DNA of 64,000 bases from Pantoea anthophila (GCF_006494375.1 NZ_VHIZ01000056.1:141685-205684), one strand, 5' to 3'. Positions 10,216-20,168 are shown, counted from the first letter of the stretch. Notes: generated by a model from the sequence alone, not told the origin. Translations and numbers: made by a program.

Positions 10216-10875
10216 ATGTTTACCGGAATTGTGCAGGGCATGGCAGAGATCGTGTCCATCGAAGAGAAAGAGCTGTTTCGTACCCATACTGTCCGGCTGC
10301 CGGAAGAACTCCTGCCGGGTCTGGCGCTGGGCGCATCCGTCGCGCATAACGGCTGCTGCTTAACCGTGACGGCAATCGACGGCGATCGCGTCAGCTTTGA
10401 TCTGATTAAAGAGACGCTGCGGGTGACGAACCTCGGCGATTTGCGTGAGGGCGACGTGGTCAACATCGAGCGGGCAGCAAAATTCAGCGATGAGATCGGC
10501 GGGCATCTGATGTCGGGTCACATTATGACCACCGCTGAGATCTGCAAAATTATCCAGTCAGAACATAACCGCGAAGTCTGGTTTAAAATCCAGGACCCGG
10601 CGCAGATGAAATATATTCTGCATAAAGGGTTCGTCGGTATCGACGGCATCAGCCTGACGGTCGGGGATGTGACCAGAACGAAGTTCTGCGTTTATCTGAT
10701 CCCGGAAACGCTGGAGCGCACCACGCTGGGGGCGAAGACCTTTGGACAGCGGGTCAATATTGAGATCGATCCACACACTCAGGCGATCGTCGAGACCGTG
10801 GAGCGCGTGCTCGCCCAGCGTGATGCCGCGGCAGCCATGAGCGCGCTGACCGGGCAACCTGCCGCAGAGAGTTAA
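10216..10875 (+). CDS. ribE: Riboflavin synthase, alpha subunit
   Basis: RibE (RibC in older E. coli naming) dismutates two molecules of 6,7-dimethyl-8-ribityllumazine to riboflavin. It has 219 residues. Two lumazine-binding beta-barrel repeats are visible: the first starts MFTGIVQG with [10 protein letters not shown], and the second has GHIMTTAEI and [21 protein letters not shown] sequence lies before the ATG. A hairpin starts 3 bases past the stop codon. Confidence 0.97.
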   Translation: MFTGIVQGMAEIVSIEEKELFRTHTVRLPEELLPGLALGASVAHNGCCLTVTAIDGDRVSFDLIKETLRVTNLGDLREGDVVNIERAAKFSDEIGGHLMSGHIMTTAEICKIIQSEHNREVWFKIQDPAQMKYILHKGFVGIDGISLTVGDVTRTKFCVYLIPETLERTTLGAKTFGQRVNIEIDPHTQAIVETVERVLAQRDAAAAMSALTGQPAAES

Positions 10876-10878
10876 TAT

Positions 10879-10896
10879 CAGGCGCGACAGCGCCTG
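10879..10896 (+). terminator. possible ribE terminator hairpin
   Basis: CAGGCGC-GACA-GCGCCTG is a perfect seven-pair stem starting 3 bases after the ribE stop. Only TT follows, so it may be a processing or stability hairpin rather than an efficient intrinsic terminator. Confidence 0.45.
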
Positions 10897-10938
10897 TTGA
10901 ACCGCTGACCCGATTCGCTGTGAGATTGCACCTGCGCA

Positions 10939-11040
10939 GGAAACAGGGTCAGATCGGAAAGACGCAAAAGCCGTCATCCCTGACATGCTCGACACGCGCC
11001 CTCCCTGGCGCGTGACGCTTTCCTCTTCTGACCCTGTTCC
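10939..11040. repeat. Nested inverted-repeat structure between ribE and cfa
   Basis: An outer pair AACAGGGTCAGA (10942-10953) / TCTGACCCTGTT (11027-11038) encloses GGAAAG (10956-10961) / CTTTCC (11018-11023). Inside are two hairpins, GACG...CGTC (10961-10975) and CACGCGCC-CTCCCT-GGCGCGTG (10993-11014). All pairings can be read directly. It lies in the gap between two convergent genes. It may be a bidirectional terminator or an unnamed structured RNA; I do not recognise the family. Confidence 0.6.
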
Positions 11041-11113
11041 CTCCGCCCTTAGCTTCTCCGTTGCGGTTAACGCGGGTCTGACTTCGGCAGGCCTTGCGGC
11101 GCAACCGGGCCCT

Positions 11114-12262
11114 CTACCGCGCCACGCGCAATCCCCCCTCTACGCCACGACTGAAGACGATCTGCCACAGCTGAATATCGCGCGCGCGGAATGCACCGGC
11201 ACAGGCGTTGAGATAGTAGGCGAACATACGCTTAAAGCGATCGCCATAACTCTCAGCCAGCTGAGGCCAGGCCTGCAAAAAGCGTTCATGCCATGCCATC
11301 AGCGTCCTGTCGTAATCTGCACCAAAGTTGTGCCAGTCCTCCAGAATAAAATGGGGCTCGCTGGCATCGGCCACCTGACGCACCGAAGGCAGGCAGCCGT
11401 TGGGGAAAATATACTTATCGATCCACGGGTCAACGCGCATATCGGTTTTAATCGCGCCGATGGTGTGAAGCAGGAAAATCCCGTCAGGCTTAAGATTACG
11501 ATCGACCACGTCGAAATAGGTCGCGTAGTTTTTAGGCCCGACATGCTCAAACATACCGACCGACACCACGCGGTCAAACTGCTCGTTCAGATCGCGATAG
11601 TCCTGCAGCAGAATCGTCACATCCAGCCCTTCACAGCGCTGCTGCGCCAGCTTCTGCTGCTCGGCGGAGATGGTCACGCCATGCACGCTGACGCCATAAT
11701 GACGTGCGGCAAATTCCGCCAGTCCGCCCCAGCCGCAGCCGATATCCAGCAGCGACATCCCGGGTTCCAGCGCTAATTTACGACAAATCATATCCAGCTT
11801 GGCTTCCTGCGCCGACGCCAGCGTCGTGGCCTCTTTCCAGTAGCCACAGGAGTATTGCATGTAAGGGTCAAGCATCAGTGTAAAAAGATCGTTGCCGAGA
11901 TCGTAGTGCTCTTTGCCCACGATCCAGGCCCGCTTGCGGGACTGCAGGTTGGTTAAGCGGGCGGCGGCGATGCGCAGGGTATCTTTGAAATGGTGCGGGA
12001 GTTGCTGATCCAGTTTATGTTTAAGCACCTGGTGGAAGAACATATCCAGACGGTCGCAGTCCCACCATCCCTCCATATAGCTTTCGCCCAGCCCCAGCGA
12101 TCCCTCCTGCAGAACACGCTTAAAAAAACCGGGATGATGAATGCGGATATCCCATGGACGTGAGCCATTTATTTCGATGTCCGCTTTTTCCAGCAGTTCG
12201 TGAACGATGCGATACCAATGATTATCTTCAGGAGTCACTGCTTCTGCGTAAGATGAACTCAT
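11114..12262 (-). CDS. cfa: Cyclopropane-fatty-acyl-phospholipid synthase
   Basis: Cfa methylenates unsaturated acyl chains of membrane phospholipids with S-adenosylmethionine, mainly on entry to stationary phase or under acid stress. I chose the ATG at plus 12260-12262 (MSSSYAEAV), which gives 382 residues as in E. coli and has GGAAA upstream. A longer frame adds 20 non-homologous residues. The SAM-binding motif is LLDIGCGWGG, and the catalytic region includes FEHVGPKNY and YYLNACAGAFRARDIQLWQ. Confidence 0.96.
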   Translation of the reverse strand: MSSSYAEAVTPEDNHWYRIVHELLEKADIEINGSRPWDIRIHHPGFFKRVLQEGSLGLGESYMEGWWDCDRLDMFFHQVLKHKLDQQLPHHFKDTLRIAAARLTNLQSRKRAWIVGKEHYDLGNDLFTLMLDPYMQYSCGYWKEATTLASAQEAKLDMICRKLALEPGMSLLDIGCGWGGLAEFAARHYGVSVHGVTISAEQQKLAQQRCEGLDVTILLQDYRDLNEQFDRVVSVGMFEHVGPKNYATYFDVVDRNLKPDGIFLLHTIGAIKTDMRVDPWIDKYIFPNGCLPSVRQVADASEPHFILEDWHNFGADYDRTLMAWHERFLQAWPQLAESYGDRFKRMFAYYLNACAGAFRARDIQLWQIVFSRGVEGGLRVAR

Positions 12263-12491
12263 AGCTTTTCCACCACCTGTCCAATCTGAACCTGAACAAA
12301 GAATAGCCAATTCGTCAGGCATTGAGAAACGTCACGGAGGATTCCGCAAACCGATTATCTGTAAGATACAGAGGACTGGAACAGGCTGAAGCAGGGCCGG
12401 TAAGAGGGAATAACGCGTGCGAATACCGTCCCGGCAACAGCGTGCCAATCAGATTATTACGTTATTATATTGTTGATTTATTACAGATTTG

Positions 12492-12525
12492 TTGACCCGG
12501 ATGAGTATATTCTCACGCGGGTCAA
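12492..12525. repeat. 34-bp imperfect palindrome upstream of cfa
   Basis: The arms TTGACCCG and CGGGTCAA are perfectly complementary, with further internal pairing (TGAG/CTCA) around a TATAT centre. The size and AT centre resemble a regulator operator, but the factor is unknown. Confidence 0.5.
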
Positions 12526-12546
12526 TATTCAATGACTTATTGTTAG

Positions 12547-12570
12547 GGCGCTAACTAAAAAGTTAGCGTC
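12547..12570 (-). terminator. possible punC terminator hairpin
   Basis: On the minus strand GACGCTAAC-TTTTTA-GTTAGCGCC forms a stem immediately after the punC stop. The T-run is in the loop rather than after the stem, so termination strength is uncertain. Confidence 0.4.
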
Positions 12571-13773
12571 TTAATGATTATCCTGGCAGGCAGGTTGCGC
12601 AGTGGCAACAACAGTTTGTGCGCTTGCGGCGCGCTGCATGACGTACCCGATCAGGGCGAGCAGAATCGTCACTGTCATGATCAGCGTGGTGGTCAGCAGT
12701 GCCTGGGTTAATCCCGCCGACACCGCCAGGCTGGCGAGGAAGCAGAGGCCCAACTGCAGCGTGTTCTGCAACGCGGCGGCTTTGCCGGTGGCGTGCGGGA
12801 AGGGCATCAGCGCACTGGAGACCACAATCGGATAGATCGCTCCGTTAGCCAGCGCCATTCCGCAGAACGGCACCATCAGGCTGAGCAGCGTTCCCTGACC
12901 CGACAGCGCGACCGCAAACAGCGCCAGAATGCTCAGGCTGTAGACCCCCAGCAGCCAGGGCAGCAGCTGGGCTCCGTTAAAGCGGTTGAGCAGGGCGCGA
13001 CAGCCGAAGCCACCGATTAAAAAGGCGAGCGTCTGTGGCAGATAGCTCAGGCCAATGTCGGCGGGGGAAAGGCCCAGGCCCGCCAGAATAAAGGGTGAGC
13101 CGGTCAGCCAGGCAAAAAAGCTGGCGGAGCAGGCGGAATAGATCAGTACGTTACCGCTGTAGACGCGGGATTTAAGCAGCGTGAAGAAGCCCGGCTGTGC
13201 CCCTTTCTCCTGCGGAGCGGGTTTCACCGCGGGCAGACGCAGCGTGACAATAATCAGCGCCACCGCAATCAGGGTCAGCACCAGGAAAATCGAACGCCAG
13301 TGGAAATGGCCGATCAGCCAGGCCCCGAGCAGCGGTGCCAGCGCCGGTGAGAGGGCCACCAGCGGCATAATCGTGGCGAACACTTTGCTGGCGCGCGCCG
13401 CCGGATAGCGGTCGATGACCAGCGCCTGCCAGCTTACGGCGGCAGCACAGACACCAATCGCCTGAATGAAGCGCAGCGCCAGCATCAGAAAGATATCGTT
13501 CACCCACAGCATGCCCGCACAGCCAGCGGCGAACAGTGCCAGCCCGGCCAGCAGCACGGGTTTACGGCCGATGCGATCGGAGAGCGGGCCCCAGAAGAGC
13601 TGACCGCAGGCGAAGCCAGCCAGAAACAGACTCATGCTGGCGCTGATCAGACCGGGCGAGGTGCGGAACGTCTCCTGCATTGCGCCAAAGGCGGGCAGGT
13701 ACATATCGGTGGCTAAAAAGCCCAGCATGCTGAGCAGAGCGAGGTAGGGCATAAATCCTTTATTCGACAACAT
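12571..13773 (-). CDS. punC: Purine nucleoside MFS transporter PunC (YdhC)
   Basis: A 400-residue, 12-helix major facilitator of the Bcr/CflA drug-resistance subfamily. The E. coli counterpart ydhC was renamed punC after its role in adenosine/inosine uptake. The loop motif after helix 2 is [13 protein letters not shown], and the N-terminal signature [20 protein letters not shown] is visible. It diverges from the LysR gene punR over 106 bases, the same arrangement as in E. coli, so PunR activation is likely. Substrate is inferred from synteny. Confidence 0.9.
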   Translation of the reverse strand: MLSNKGFMPYLALLSMLGFLATDMYLPAFGAMQETFRTSPGLISASMSLFLAGFACGQLFWGPLSDRIGRKPVLLAGLALFAAGCAGMLWVNDIFLMLALRFIQAIGVCAAAVSWQALVIDRYPAARASKVFATIMPLVALSPALAPLLGAWLIGHFHWRSIFLVLTLIAVALIIVTLRLPAVKPAPQEKGAQPGFFTLLKSRVYSGNVLIYSACSASFFAWLTGSPFILAGLGLSPADIGLSYLPQTLAFLIGGFGCRALLNRFNGAQLLPWLLGVYSLSILALFAVALSGQGTLLSLMVPFCGMALANGAIYPIVVSSALMPFPHATGKAAALQNTLQLGLCFLASLAVSAGLTQALLTTTLIMTVTILLALIGYVMQRAASAQTVVATAQPACQDNH

Positions 13774-13879
13774 CAGATTCTCATTTTGCAGGGTAAACGC
13801 GGCAGAGTGTAAAAGGTGCGTTTGCGGCTGTGAAACGGTAATATTTGCCGGTTGCTGTTAAAATTTTTGAAGGCAGATT

Positions 13880-14785
13880 ATGTGGTCAGAGTATGCATTG
13901 GAAGTGGTTGACGCGGTTGCACGCGGGGGCAGTTTCAGCGCCGCCGCGCAGGAGTTACATCGGGTGCCGTCTGCCATCAGCTATACGGTTCGCCAGCTGG
14001 AAACCTGGCTGGCGGTGCCGCTGTTTGAGCGTCAGCACCGTGAAGTGGTACTGACCCCGGCGGGAGAGCATTTTGTCAGGGAAGGGCGCAGCGTCATCAA
14101 AAAAATGCTCGCAACCCGGCAGCAGTGTCAGCAGCTGGCTAACGGCTGGCGTGGGCAGCTAAGCATTGCCGTTGACCGCATCGCCAAACCGCAGCGTACC
14201 CGGCAGCTGGTTAAAGATTTTTATCGCCACTTCCCGGACATGGAGCTGCACATCAGCTATGAGGTCTTCAACGGGGTCTGGGATGCCCTGGCCGATGGCC
14301 GGGTCGATGTCGCGATTGGTGCGACCCAGGCGATACCGGTTGGCGGACGGTTTGCGTTCCGGGATATGGGGAAGCTCAACTGGCGCTGCGTGGTGGCACC
14401 CGATCATCCTCTGACGCAGGCGACCCGGATTGATGATGACACGCTGCGTCACTGGCCGTCGCTGGTGCTGGAGGATACGTCACGGGCGCTGCCGCGGCGC
14501 ATGACGTGGACGCTGGACAATCAGCGCAGGCTGGTGGTGCCGGAATGGCAAACCGGGCTGGAGTGTGTGCAGGCGGGATTGTGCGTGGCGATGGTGCCGG
14601 GCCATCTGGCCCGGCCACTGCTCGACAGCGGCGCGCTGGTGGAACTGACGCTGCCGCAGGCGTTTCCGGACAGCCCCTGCTGTGTCAGCTGGGCAGAGGA
14701 TCGCGCATCACCGGCAACAGGCTGGTTACTCAGCTATCTGGGTGATGCGCAAACGCTTAATCAGGAGTGGTTAAGCGAGGATTAA
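13880..14785 (+). CDS. punR: LysR-type regulator PunR (YdhB)
   Basis: A 301-residue LysR-type transcription factor. The N-terminal winged helix-turn-helix (about residues 1-60) reads [19 protein letters not shown], and the effector domain follows. It matches E. coli YdhB/PunR, the activator of punC for purine nucleoside use. It diverges from punC and its 3' end overlaps the convergent purR gene by 4 bases. The ATG has GAAGGCAG upstream. Confidence 0.93.
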   Translation: MWSEYALEVVDAVARGGSFSAAAQELHRVPSAISYTVRQLETWLAVPLFERQHREVVLTPAGEHFVREGRSVIKKMLATRQQCQQLANGWRGQLSIAVDRIAKPQRTRQLVKDFYRHFPDMELHISYEVFNGVWDALADGRVDVAIGATQAIPVGGRFAFRDMGKLNWRCVVAPDHPLTQATRIDDDTLRHWPSLVLEDTSRALPRRMTWTLDNQRRLVVPEWQTGLECVQAGLCVAMVPGHLARPLLDSGALVELTLPQAFPDSPCCVSWAEDRASPATGWLLSYLGDAQTLNQEWLSED

Positions 14786-15807
14786 CGGCGATAGTCGCGG
14801 AACGGACCATCCGCAACTGAACGGCGTTCAATCAGCGTGGGATGGACTTCAATCGTTTGTGACACTTCGCGCTTGCTGGTGATGCGATCAAGCAGCATAT
14901 CCAGCGCCTTCTCACCCAGCTGAGCCTTGGGCTGATGGACGGTGGTCAGTGCAGGCGCAAAATAGCGCGCGTTGCGCACATTGTCATAACCGATCACCGA
15001 AATGTCCTGCGGAACGCGCAGACCCATCTCGTCAGCGGCGCAAATTGCCCCCATCGCCATGATGTCGCCACCGCAGAACACCGCCGTCGGGCGCTGCTTC
15101 TGCGACAGGATCTGCTGCATCGCCTGGTAGCCCGACTCCGGCTCAAAGTCACCCTGCACAATCCACTCGGCGCGCGGCTGAATGCCCGCCTCTTCCAGTG
15201 CCTTAAGGAAACCGGCATGGCGTCCGCCCCCGGTGTTACGCTCCATCTGACCGGGGATGGCGCCGATGTCGCGGTGGCCGCGCTCAATCAGATAGCGTCC
15301 CGCCAGATAGCCCCCCTGGAAGGCGTTATCCAGCACCGTATCGGTGAAGTCGGCGCGCGACTCGCCCCAGTCCATCACCACCATCGGGATATTGCGGTTC
15401 TCTTCCAGCATCTGCAGCAGGTCGTCCGGGTATTCAGAGCACATGACCAGCAGGCCATCGACGCGCTTCTGCGCCATCATGCTGAGGTAGGCGCGCTGTT
15501 TTTGCAGATCGTTATGCGCATTCCCCAGAATCAGCGTATAGCCTTTGTCAAAACAGTGATTCTCGACCGCTTCGATAATCTCAGCGAAATAGGGCGCTTC
15601 GCTGGAGGTGGCCAGCAGCCCCAGCGTCCGGGTGTGATTCACCTTCAGGCTGCGCGCCACGGCGCTCGGCGAGTAGTGCAGTTCCTTGATCGCCTGCCAG
15701 ACCGCATCGCGCGTCTCTTCAGCCACGAAGCGGGTTTTATTGATGACGTGCGAAACCGTGGTCGTGGAGACGCCAGCGCGTTTTGCCACATCTTTAATTG
15801 TTGCCAT
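14782..15807 (-). CDS. purR: Purine repressor PurR
   Basis: PurR is a LacI-family repressor of the pur regulon that binds DNA with hypoxanthine or guanine. The 341 residues equal E. coli PurR. The N-terminus [20 protein letters not shown] is the LacI helix-turn-helix, followed by the hinge SPSAVARSL and a periplasmic-binding-protein-like effector domain. A PurR-type operator lies 45 bases upstream. It is next to the nucleoside-uptake pair punC/punR, as in E. coli. Confidence 0.97.
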   Translation of the reverse strand: MATIKDVAKRAGVSTTTVSHVINKTRFVAEETRDAVWQAIKELHYSPSAVARSLKVNHTRTLGLLATSSEAPYFAEIIEAVENHCFDKGYTLILGNAHNDLQKQRAYLSMMAQKRVDGLLVMCSEYPDDLLQMLEENRNIPMVVMDWGESRADFTDTVLDNAFQGGYLAGRYLIERGHRDIGAIPGQMERNTGGGRHAGFLKALEEAGIQPRAEWIVQGDFEPESGYQAMQQILSQKQRPTAVFCGGDIMAMGAICAADEMGLRVPQDISVIGYDNVRNARYFAPALTTVHQPKAQLGEKALDMLLDRITSKREVSQTIEVHPTLIERRSVADGPFRDYRR

Positions 15808-15851
15808 GTAAATCGGACTCCAGGACTTATCTAACTGTATGATAAGCGTAG

Positions 15852-15867
15852 TGTTAAACGTTTGCGT
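15852..15867. promoter_or_regulatory. PurR operator upstream of purR (autoregulation)
   Basis: TGTTAAACGTTTGCGT matches the PurR consensus ACGCAAACGTTTGCGT at 12 of 16 positions, with a perfect right half AACGTTTGCGT. It is 45-60 bases before the purR start, consistent with autorepression known in E. coli. Confidence 0.72.
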
Positions 15868-16088
15868 CTGCTCAGGGTATTTTCCGCAAAAATGCCGTGT
15901 TATGGCGCATTAAACCGGCGGCCGACGGAGAATAAATGCCTGAAAAAGTGCGCAAACGGAATCAGGGCTGCGCGCGTTGCGCAACAAGGGCGGGATTCTA
16001 ACAAGGCTGAACGGATAAAACGAGATTTTTACCCACAGCTGTGGGAAAATAGAGTAACCATAATGATTACATGGTTAAGGAGCAACCC

Positions 16089-16178
16089 ATGAGTACCGAT
16101 CTTAAACTGGCGTTAATGACCACTGTCGGCTGCCTGCTGATGATTGTGGCCTTTAGTTTTACCGCTGTACTGCACTGA
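16089..16178 (+). CDS. ynhF: Small membrane protein YnhF
   Basis: A 29-residue protein, MSTDLKLALMTTVGCLLMIV then AFSFTAVLH, that is one hydrophobic helix with short polar ends. It corresponds to E. coli YnhF (also 29 residues, starting MSTDLK and ending LH), a cytochrome-bd-oxidase-associated-size membrane peptide of unknown function. AAGGAGC lies 5 bases before the ATG, and a terminator follows the stop directly. The position between purR and mepH is the same as in E. coli. Confidence 0.88.
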   Translation: MSTDLKLALMTTVGCLLMIVAFSFTAVLH

Positions 16179-16179
16179 T

Positions 16180-16209
16180 AAAAAAGCCGGGACTTCTCCC
16201 GGCTTTTTT
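16180..16209. terminator. bidirectional terminator ynhF/mepH
   Basis: GCCGGGA-CTTC-TCCCGGC is flanked by A-run on the left and T-run on the right, and it serves both convergent genes. Confidence 0.92.
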
Positions 16210-16225
16210 CTGACGCTGCATCAGC

Positions 16226-17014
16226 TCAGCGAATGGTTTTCGGCGTCATCACACGACGCGCACCAATATAGTGACGCTGCCAGTAATCTTCCCCTAACGC
16301 ACTGATCTGAATATCTTTGCCGGTACGCGGTGACTGAATAAACTTGCCGCCACCCAGGTAAACCCCGACGTGATCCGCGGTTCCGCGGCCATTAATGCGG
16401 AAGAAGACCAGATCGCCTTTTTCCAGTGACTCACGTTTGATAGGGGCAGCGTCACGCAGGTGATACATCTCGTTAGCGGTGCGCGGAATTTTAAACTTCA
16501 CCAGATCTTTATAGGCGTACCAGACCAGTCCGCTGCAGTCGAAGCCGGTGTGGGGGGAGGTGCCGCCCCACTGATAAGGCTTGCCCAGCTGGCCCATGAG
16601 CTTGGTCATCGCCGTTTCACGCGCTTTCTGGTAGCGCTGACGGTGAGATTTGCTCATTTTAATGGTGCCGGTCTCGCTGGCATCGGCGTTTTTCAGCAGG
16701 CGCTGGTGGCCGTAGCGTTTTTTCTCTTTGGTGCTGAGTCGGGCGGTCTTAAGCGAGGTTTTTTTGGCAGGTGTCTGTTTAGCGGTCAGTTCAACTTTTT
16801 TCTGTTTTTTCGTTTTGAGTTTCTGAACCGGGCTGAGACGGGTTTTTTTTGTCGTGGTTTTCACCACGCGACGTTTGCGGCGCTCATCCTCGCGCGCACT
16901 CTTTTTCTCTGCTTTATGCGTACTGACGTTCACCGGAGCGTGCGGAGACGCGGCGGCGATGTTGAAGAACAGTTGCGCAAAGGCCAGCATAAAAAGCGTA
17001 ATGATTAAACGCAT
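16226..17014 (-). CDS. mepH: Murein DD-endopeptidase MepH (YdhO), NlpC/P60
   Basis: MepH is a periplasmic NlpC/P60 cysteine peptidase that cuts D-Ala-mDAP cross-links for wall growth. It has 262 residues against 271 in E. coli. There is a signal peptide (about 1-22), then a very Lys/Arg/Thr-rich linker (about 30-115). The catalytic domain holds YQWGGTSPHTGFDCSGLVWY (nucleophile Cys) and GTADHVGVYLGGGKFI (His). The long basic linker could bind wall or membrane polymers (inference). Confidence 0.93.
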   Translation of the reverse strand: MRLIITLFMLAFAQLFFNIAAASPHAPVNVSTHKAEKKSAREDERRKRRVVKTTTKKTRLSPVQKLKTKKQKKVELTAKQTPAKKTSLKTARLSTKEKKRYGHQRLLKNADASETGTIKMSKSHRQRYQKARETAMTKLMGQLGKPYQWGGTSPHTGFDCSGLVWYAYKDLVKFKIPRTANEMYHLRDAAPIKRESLEKGDLVFFRINGRGTADHVGVYLGGGKFIQSPRTGKDIQISALGEDYWQRHYIGARRVMTPKTIR

Positions 17015-17382
17015 AGTCCATTAAGTAGTTAAGTTGTCAGGGCCACTACGCACCGCGACAAAGTTGAGATTAATCTGATCCAGGATCAGCGCCGAAGCCA
17101 TTCTAGTCCAGTTCTTTTAAAAACTGTAATGCCTTTTATTGTTAATCTTTGCAACCCACGCGATTGTGCTGAAAATGAACATTTTCAGCGTCTTATATCA
17201 ACGAAATTATTACGAATTATTAATCTGTTACCGGCTGTTAATAATCAGAAATTCACGCTGTGCCTGTCATGACTTAACCAGGATGGCGATTTCAGCAGGC
17301 AGCGATCAAAATCTCGTTTTCAGTCACGCTGCGAAGTCGCTACAATAAACAAACACGAAGTGACGAATTAAGGAAGGCAATT
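17015..17382. other. mepH/grxD divergent gap
   Basis: This 368-base gap separates divergent mepH and grxD. Only TACAAT at 17341-17346 looks like a -10 element for grxD, with a poor -35. The grxD ribosome-binding site AAGGAAGG is clear. No gene is seen. Confidence 0.5.
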
Positions 17383-17715
17383 ATGAGTACTGTAGAAAAA
17401 ATTCAGCGCCAGATCGCAGAAAACCCGATCCTGCTGTACATGAAAGGTTCTCCGAAGCTGCCAAGCTGCGGCTTCTCTGCACAGGCGGTGCAGGCACTGT
17501 CAGCCTGCGGTGAGCGTTTTGCTTACGTGGATATTCTGCAGAACCCGGACATTCGTGCAGAGCTGCCAAAGTACGCCAACTGGCCAACCTTCCCGCAGCT
17601 GTGGGTAGACGGTGAACTGGTCGGTGGATGCGACATCATCGTTGAGATGTTACAGCGTGGTGAACTGCAGTCGCTGATTAAAGAGACCGCAGAAAAATTT
17701 AAAGAAGCAGAATAA
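17383..17715 (+). CDS. grxD: Monothiol glutaredoxin GrxD (Grx4)
   Basis: A 110-residue monothiol glutaredoxin that carries a [2Fe-2S] cluster and acts in Fe-S trafficking with BolA. The active site is CGFS with Cys29, with the supporting WPTFPQLWVDGELVGGCDI glutathione-binding segment. It closely matches E. coli Grx4 (115 residues) with a shorter C-terminal tail. A strong terminator follows. Confidence 0.97.
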   Translation: MSTVEKIQRQIAENPILLYMKGSPKLPSCGFSAQAVQALSACGERFAYVDILQNPDIRAELPKYANWPTFPQLWVDGELVGGCDIIVEMLQRGELQSLIKETAEKFKEAE

Positions 17716-17746
17716 AAAAAGGCCGACGCAATGTCGGCCTTTTTCG
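17714..17746. terminator. bidirectional terminator grxD/rnt
   Basis: AGGCCGAC-GCAAT-GTCGGCCT is flanked by seven A on the left and T-run on the right. It lies between the convergent genes grxD and rnt. Confidence 0.92.
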
Positions 17747-17758
17747 TTGTGGCATTCC

Positions 17759-18427
17759 TCAGACGGAGGCGCTGGCGTCTGCATCGCCTTCGGCAAAGGG
17801 CAGGGGCCAGCCACCTAACCGCTTCCAGCGGTTCACCAGCTCACAGAACAGCGTTGCGGTCTGCTGCGTATCATACAGCGCCGAGTGTGCCTGACTGCTG
17901 TCAAACTCCATTCCCGCAGCGATACACGCCTTCGCCAGCACGGTCTGACCCAGCACCAGTCCACTCAGGGCTGCCGTGTCAAAGGTGGCAAAGGGGTGGA
18001 ACGGGTTACGTTTCAGGCTGGCACGTTCAGCCGCCGCAGACATAAAGTTCAGGTCAAACGTGGCGTTGTGCGCCACCATGATGGCGCGATTGCAGCCGCT
18101 GTCCTTGATCCCCTTGCGCACCATTTTAAAAATGGCGTGCAGCGCTTCATATTCACTCACGGCACCGCGCAGCGGATTGCCGGGATCGATACCGGTAAAG
18201 GCCAGCGCTTCAGGGTGCAGCAGCGAGCCGACAAAAGGTTCGACGTTGAAATGCAGCGTCTGGTCTGTCTGAATCCATCCCTCTTCATCCATTTTCAGCG
18301 TGATAGCGGCAATTTCCAGTAACGCATCGGTTTGTGCGTTGAAACCGGCGGTTTCCACGTCGATGACCACCGGATAGAAGCCACGGAAACGTTGATTGAG
18401 TGCATTAGGGGAATTCGATTCAGACAT
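17759..18427 (-). CDS. rnt: Ribonuclease T
   Basis: RNase T is a DEDDh 3'-5' exonuclease that matures the 3' ends of tRNA and other stable RNA. It has 222 residues. Exo I has Asp23 and Glu25 in [10 protein letters not shown], Exo II is AHNATFD, and Exo III is AHSALYD. The N-terminus is a little longer than in E. coli (215). In E. coli lhr separates rnt from grxD; here the two genes end only 43 bases apart. Confidence 0.96.
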   Translation of the reverse strand: MSESNSPNALNQRFRGFYPVVIDVETAGFNAQTDALLEIAAITLKMDEEGWIQTDQTLHFNVEPFVGSLLHPEALAFTGIDPGNPLRGAVSEYEALHAIFKMVRKGIKDSGCNRAIMVAHNATFDLNFMSAAAERASLKRNPFHPFATFDTAALSGLVLGQTVLAKACIAAGMEFDSSQAHSALYDTQQTATLFCELVNRWKRLGGWPLPFAEGDADASASV

Positions 18428-18546
18428 CAGGATCTCGTTGCAGGAAAAGGGCAGCGCGCATTATGGCAAAAAACGGGGCCGGGTGCAGCAGATGAAGCGC
18501 AGAGAAGGGGATTCAGCCCGCCCGGGAGGGCAGGCTGGCGGCAGGA

Positions 18547-18954
18547 TCAGTTGCCGAGGCCTTTACCGGCATCTTTGTTTTCGATCAGCTCGATTTTGTA
18601 GCCGTCCGGATCTTCAACAAAAGCGATAATGGTGGAGCCACCCTTCACCGGGCCCGCTTCACGCGTCACGTTACCGCCATTCTGACGGATACGTTCGCAG
18701 GCGGCAGCCGCGTCATCCACGCCCAACGCGATATGACCATAGGCGTTGCCGAGATCATACTTGTCCACGCCCCAGTTATAGGTCAGTTCGATAACCGCCC
18801 CTTCGCTTTCGTCGGTGTAGCCCACAAAAGCCAGGGTATATTTATATTCGGTGTTTTCGCTCTGACGCAGCACGCGCATGCCCAGCACACGGGTGTAGAA
18901 ATCAATTGAACGTTGCAGATCGCCAACGCGCAGCATGGTATGTAGTAAACGCAT
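18547..18954 (-). CDS. gloA: Glyoxalase I (lactoylglutathione lyase)
   Basis: GloA turns the methylglyoxal-glutathione hemithioacetal into S-lactoylglutathione. I chose the ATG giving MRLLHTML (plus 18952-18954; AGAGGA upstream), which yields 135 residues as in E. coli. The nickel ligands are His5, the Glu in VIELTYN, the His in YGHIAL and the Glu in YKIELIE. It is the third gene of the nemR-nemA-gloA group for electrophile defence, though 116 bases from nemA. Confidence 0.96.
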   Translation of the reverse strand: MRLLHTMLRVGDLQRSIDFYTRVLGMRVLRQSENTEYKYTLAFVGYTDESEGAVIELTYNWGVDKYDLGNAYGHIALGVDDAAAACERIRQNGGNVTREAGPVKGGSTIIAFVEDPDGYKIELIENKDAGKGLGN

Positions 18955-19070
18955 AACATCCTCTTTGAAGTAAAACGCCATCGCCGGATGACCCAGGCGC
19001 TAAGTATAGCGATGAAAATCGCCATTGAATAATGGCCGCCGTCATCGTCCCGGACGGCAGCCAGACAGGT

Positions 19071-20168
19071 TTACAGTGTCGGGTAGTCGATGTAGCCTTC
19101 CGCGCCGCCGCCATAGAAGCTTTCCGGACGCTGAGGATTCAGAGGAGCATCCTGCTGCAGACGCTCAACCAGATCCGGGTTCGCGATGTAGTCGCGACCA
19201 AACGCGACGGCATCGATCAGACCGCGACCAATCAAATCGTCCGCTTTCTCAACCGTGTAGGCACCGGCACCGATAATCGCACCCGGGAACAGGTCACGTA
19301 CTTTCTGACGGAAGGCATCCGTGTAAGGCTTGCCGCCGGCCCAGTCTGGTTCTGAAAGGTGCAGGTAGGCGATGTTGCGTTTCGCCAGCTCGCCGATGTA
19401 CCACAGCGCCGCTTCTTCTTCATCCGGGCCGTTATCCAGATTCTGGAAGCTGCCGATCGGCGAAACGCGGATACCGATACGATCGGCTGACCAGTTTGCA
19501 ATGACCGCATCCACCACTTCCAGCGCAAAACGACCGCGTTTTTCGATACTGCCGCCATATTCGTCGGTACGCTGGTTGGAATCCGGGGCGAGGAACTGAT
19601 GAATCAGGTAACCGTGTGCCGAGTGCAGCTCAAGCAGGTCAAAATCCGCTTCACGCGCATTCGCAGCCGCCTGACCGAAATCAGCTACGATCTGCTGGAT
19701 TTCAGGAATCGTCAGTTCGCGTGGCTCTGAGGTCTCTTCGCGGTAGACGCTGCCATCTTCAGCACGCAGTGAGGTTCGGGTACCCGCCGCAATCGCCGAC
19801 GGGGCGACCGGGGCTTTACCTTCCGGCTGGACGCTGTTGTGGGAAATACGACCGGTGTGCCACAGCTGCACGGCGGTGTGGCCGCCCGCCTGATGTACGC
19901 CTTCGTTAATGCGTTTCCACGCCGCAATCTGCGGCTGCGTATGTAAACCCGGCGCACCGGCATAGCCTTTGGCCTGGAAAGAGACCTGCGTGGCTTCGGT
20001 GATGATCAGACCGGCGCTGGCGCGCTGACGGTAATATTCCGCCATCATCGGCGTCGGGATATCGCCTGGCTCAATGCTGCGCAGACGGGTCAGCGGTGCC
20101 ATAAAGACGCGGTTTGGGACGGTAATTGCGCCAACTTTCAGCGGACGAAACAGCTGGGTACTCGCCAT
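19071..20168 (-). CDS. nemA: N-ethylmaleimide reductase (Old Yellow Enzyme)
   Basis: NemA is an FMN-dependent ene-reductase of 365 residues, equal to E. coli. It reduces electrophilic alkenes and nitro compounds. Visible are the N-terminal [13 protein letters not shown] flavin-binding strand, the substrate His pair region [12 protein letters not shown], and [13 protein letters not shown] typical of the family. A NemR-type box lies 17 bases upstream of its start, between nemR and nemA. Confidence 0.96.
   Translation of the reverse strand: MASTQLFRPLKVGAITVPNRVFMAPLTRLRSIEPGDIPTPMMAEYYRQRASAGLIITEATQVSFQAKGYAGAPGLHTQPQIAAWKRINEGVHQAGGHTAVQLWHTGRISHNSVQPEGKAPVAPSAIAAGTRTSLRAEDGSVYREETSEPRELTIPEIQQIVADFGQAAANAREADFDLLELHSAHGYLIHQFLAPDSNQRTDEYGGSIEKRGRFALEVVDAVIANWSADRIGIRVSPIGSFQNLDNGPDEEEAALWYIGELAKRNIAYLHLSEPDWAGGKPYTDAFRQKVRDLFPGAIIGAGAYTVEKADDLIGRGLIDAVAFGRDYIANPDLVERLQQDAPLNPQRPESFYGGGAEGYIDYPTL

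Larger units (their letters stand above)
12263..12570. other. cfa upstream / punC downstream gap
   Basis: The 308 bases have no gene. The left part should hold the cfa promoter(s), the middle is AT-rich, and the right part has a 34-bp palindrome (12492-12525) and a hairpin next to the punC stop. Confidence 0.6.

Noticed and set aside
15949..15964. Second PurR operator further upstream of purR (GCGCAAACGG)
   Set aside because: Only the left half matches the consensus; too weak to call.
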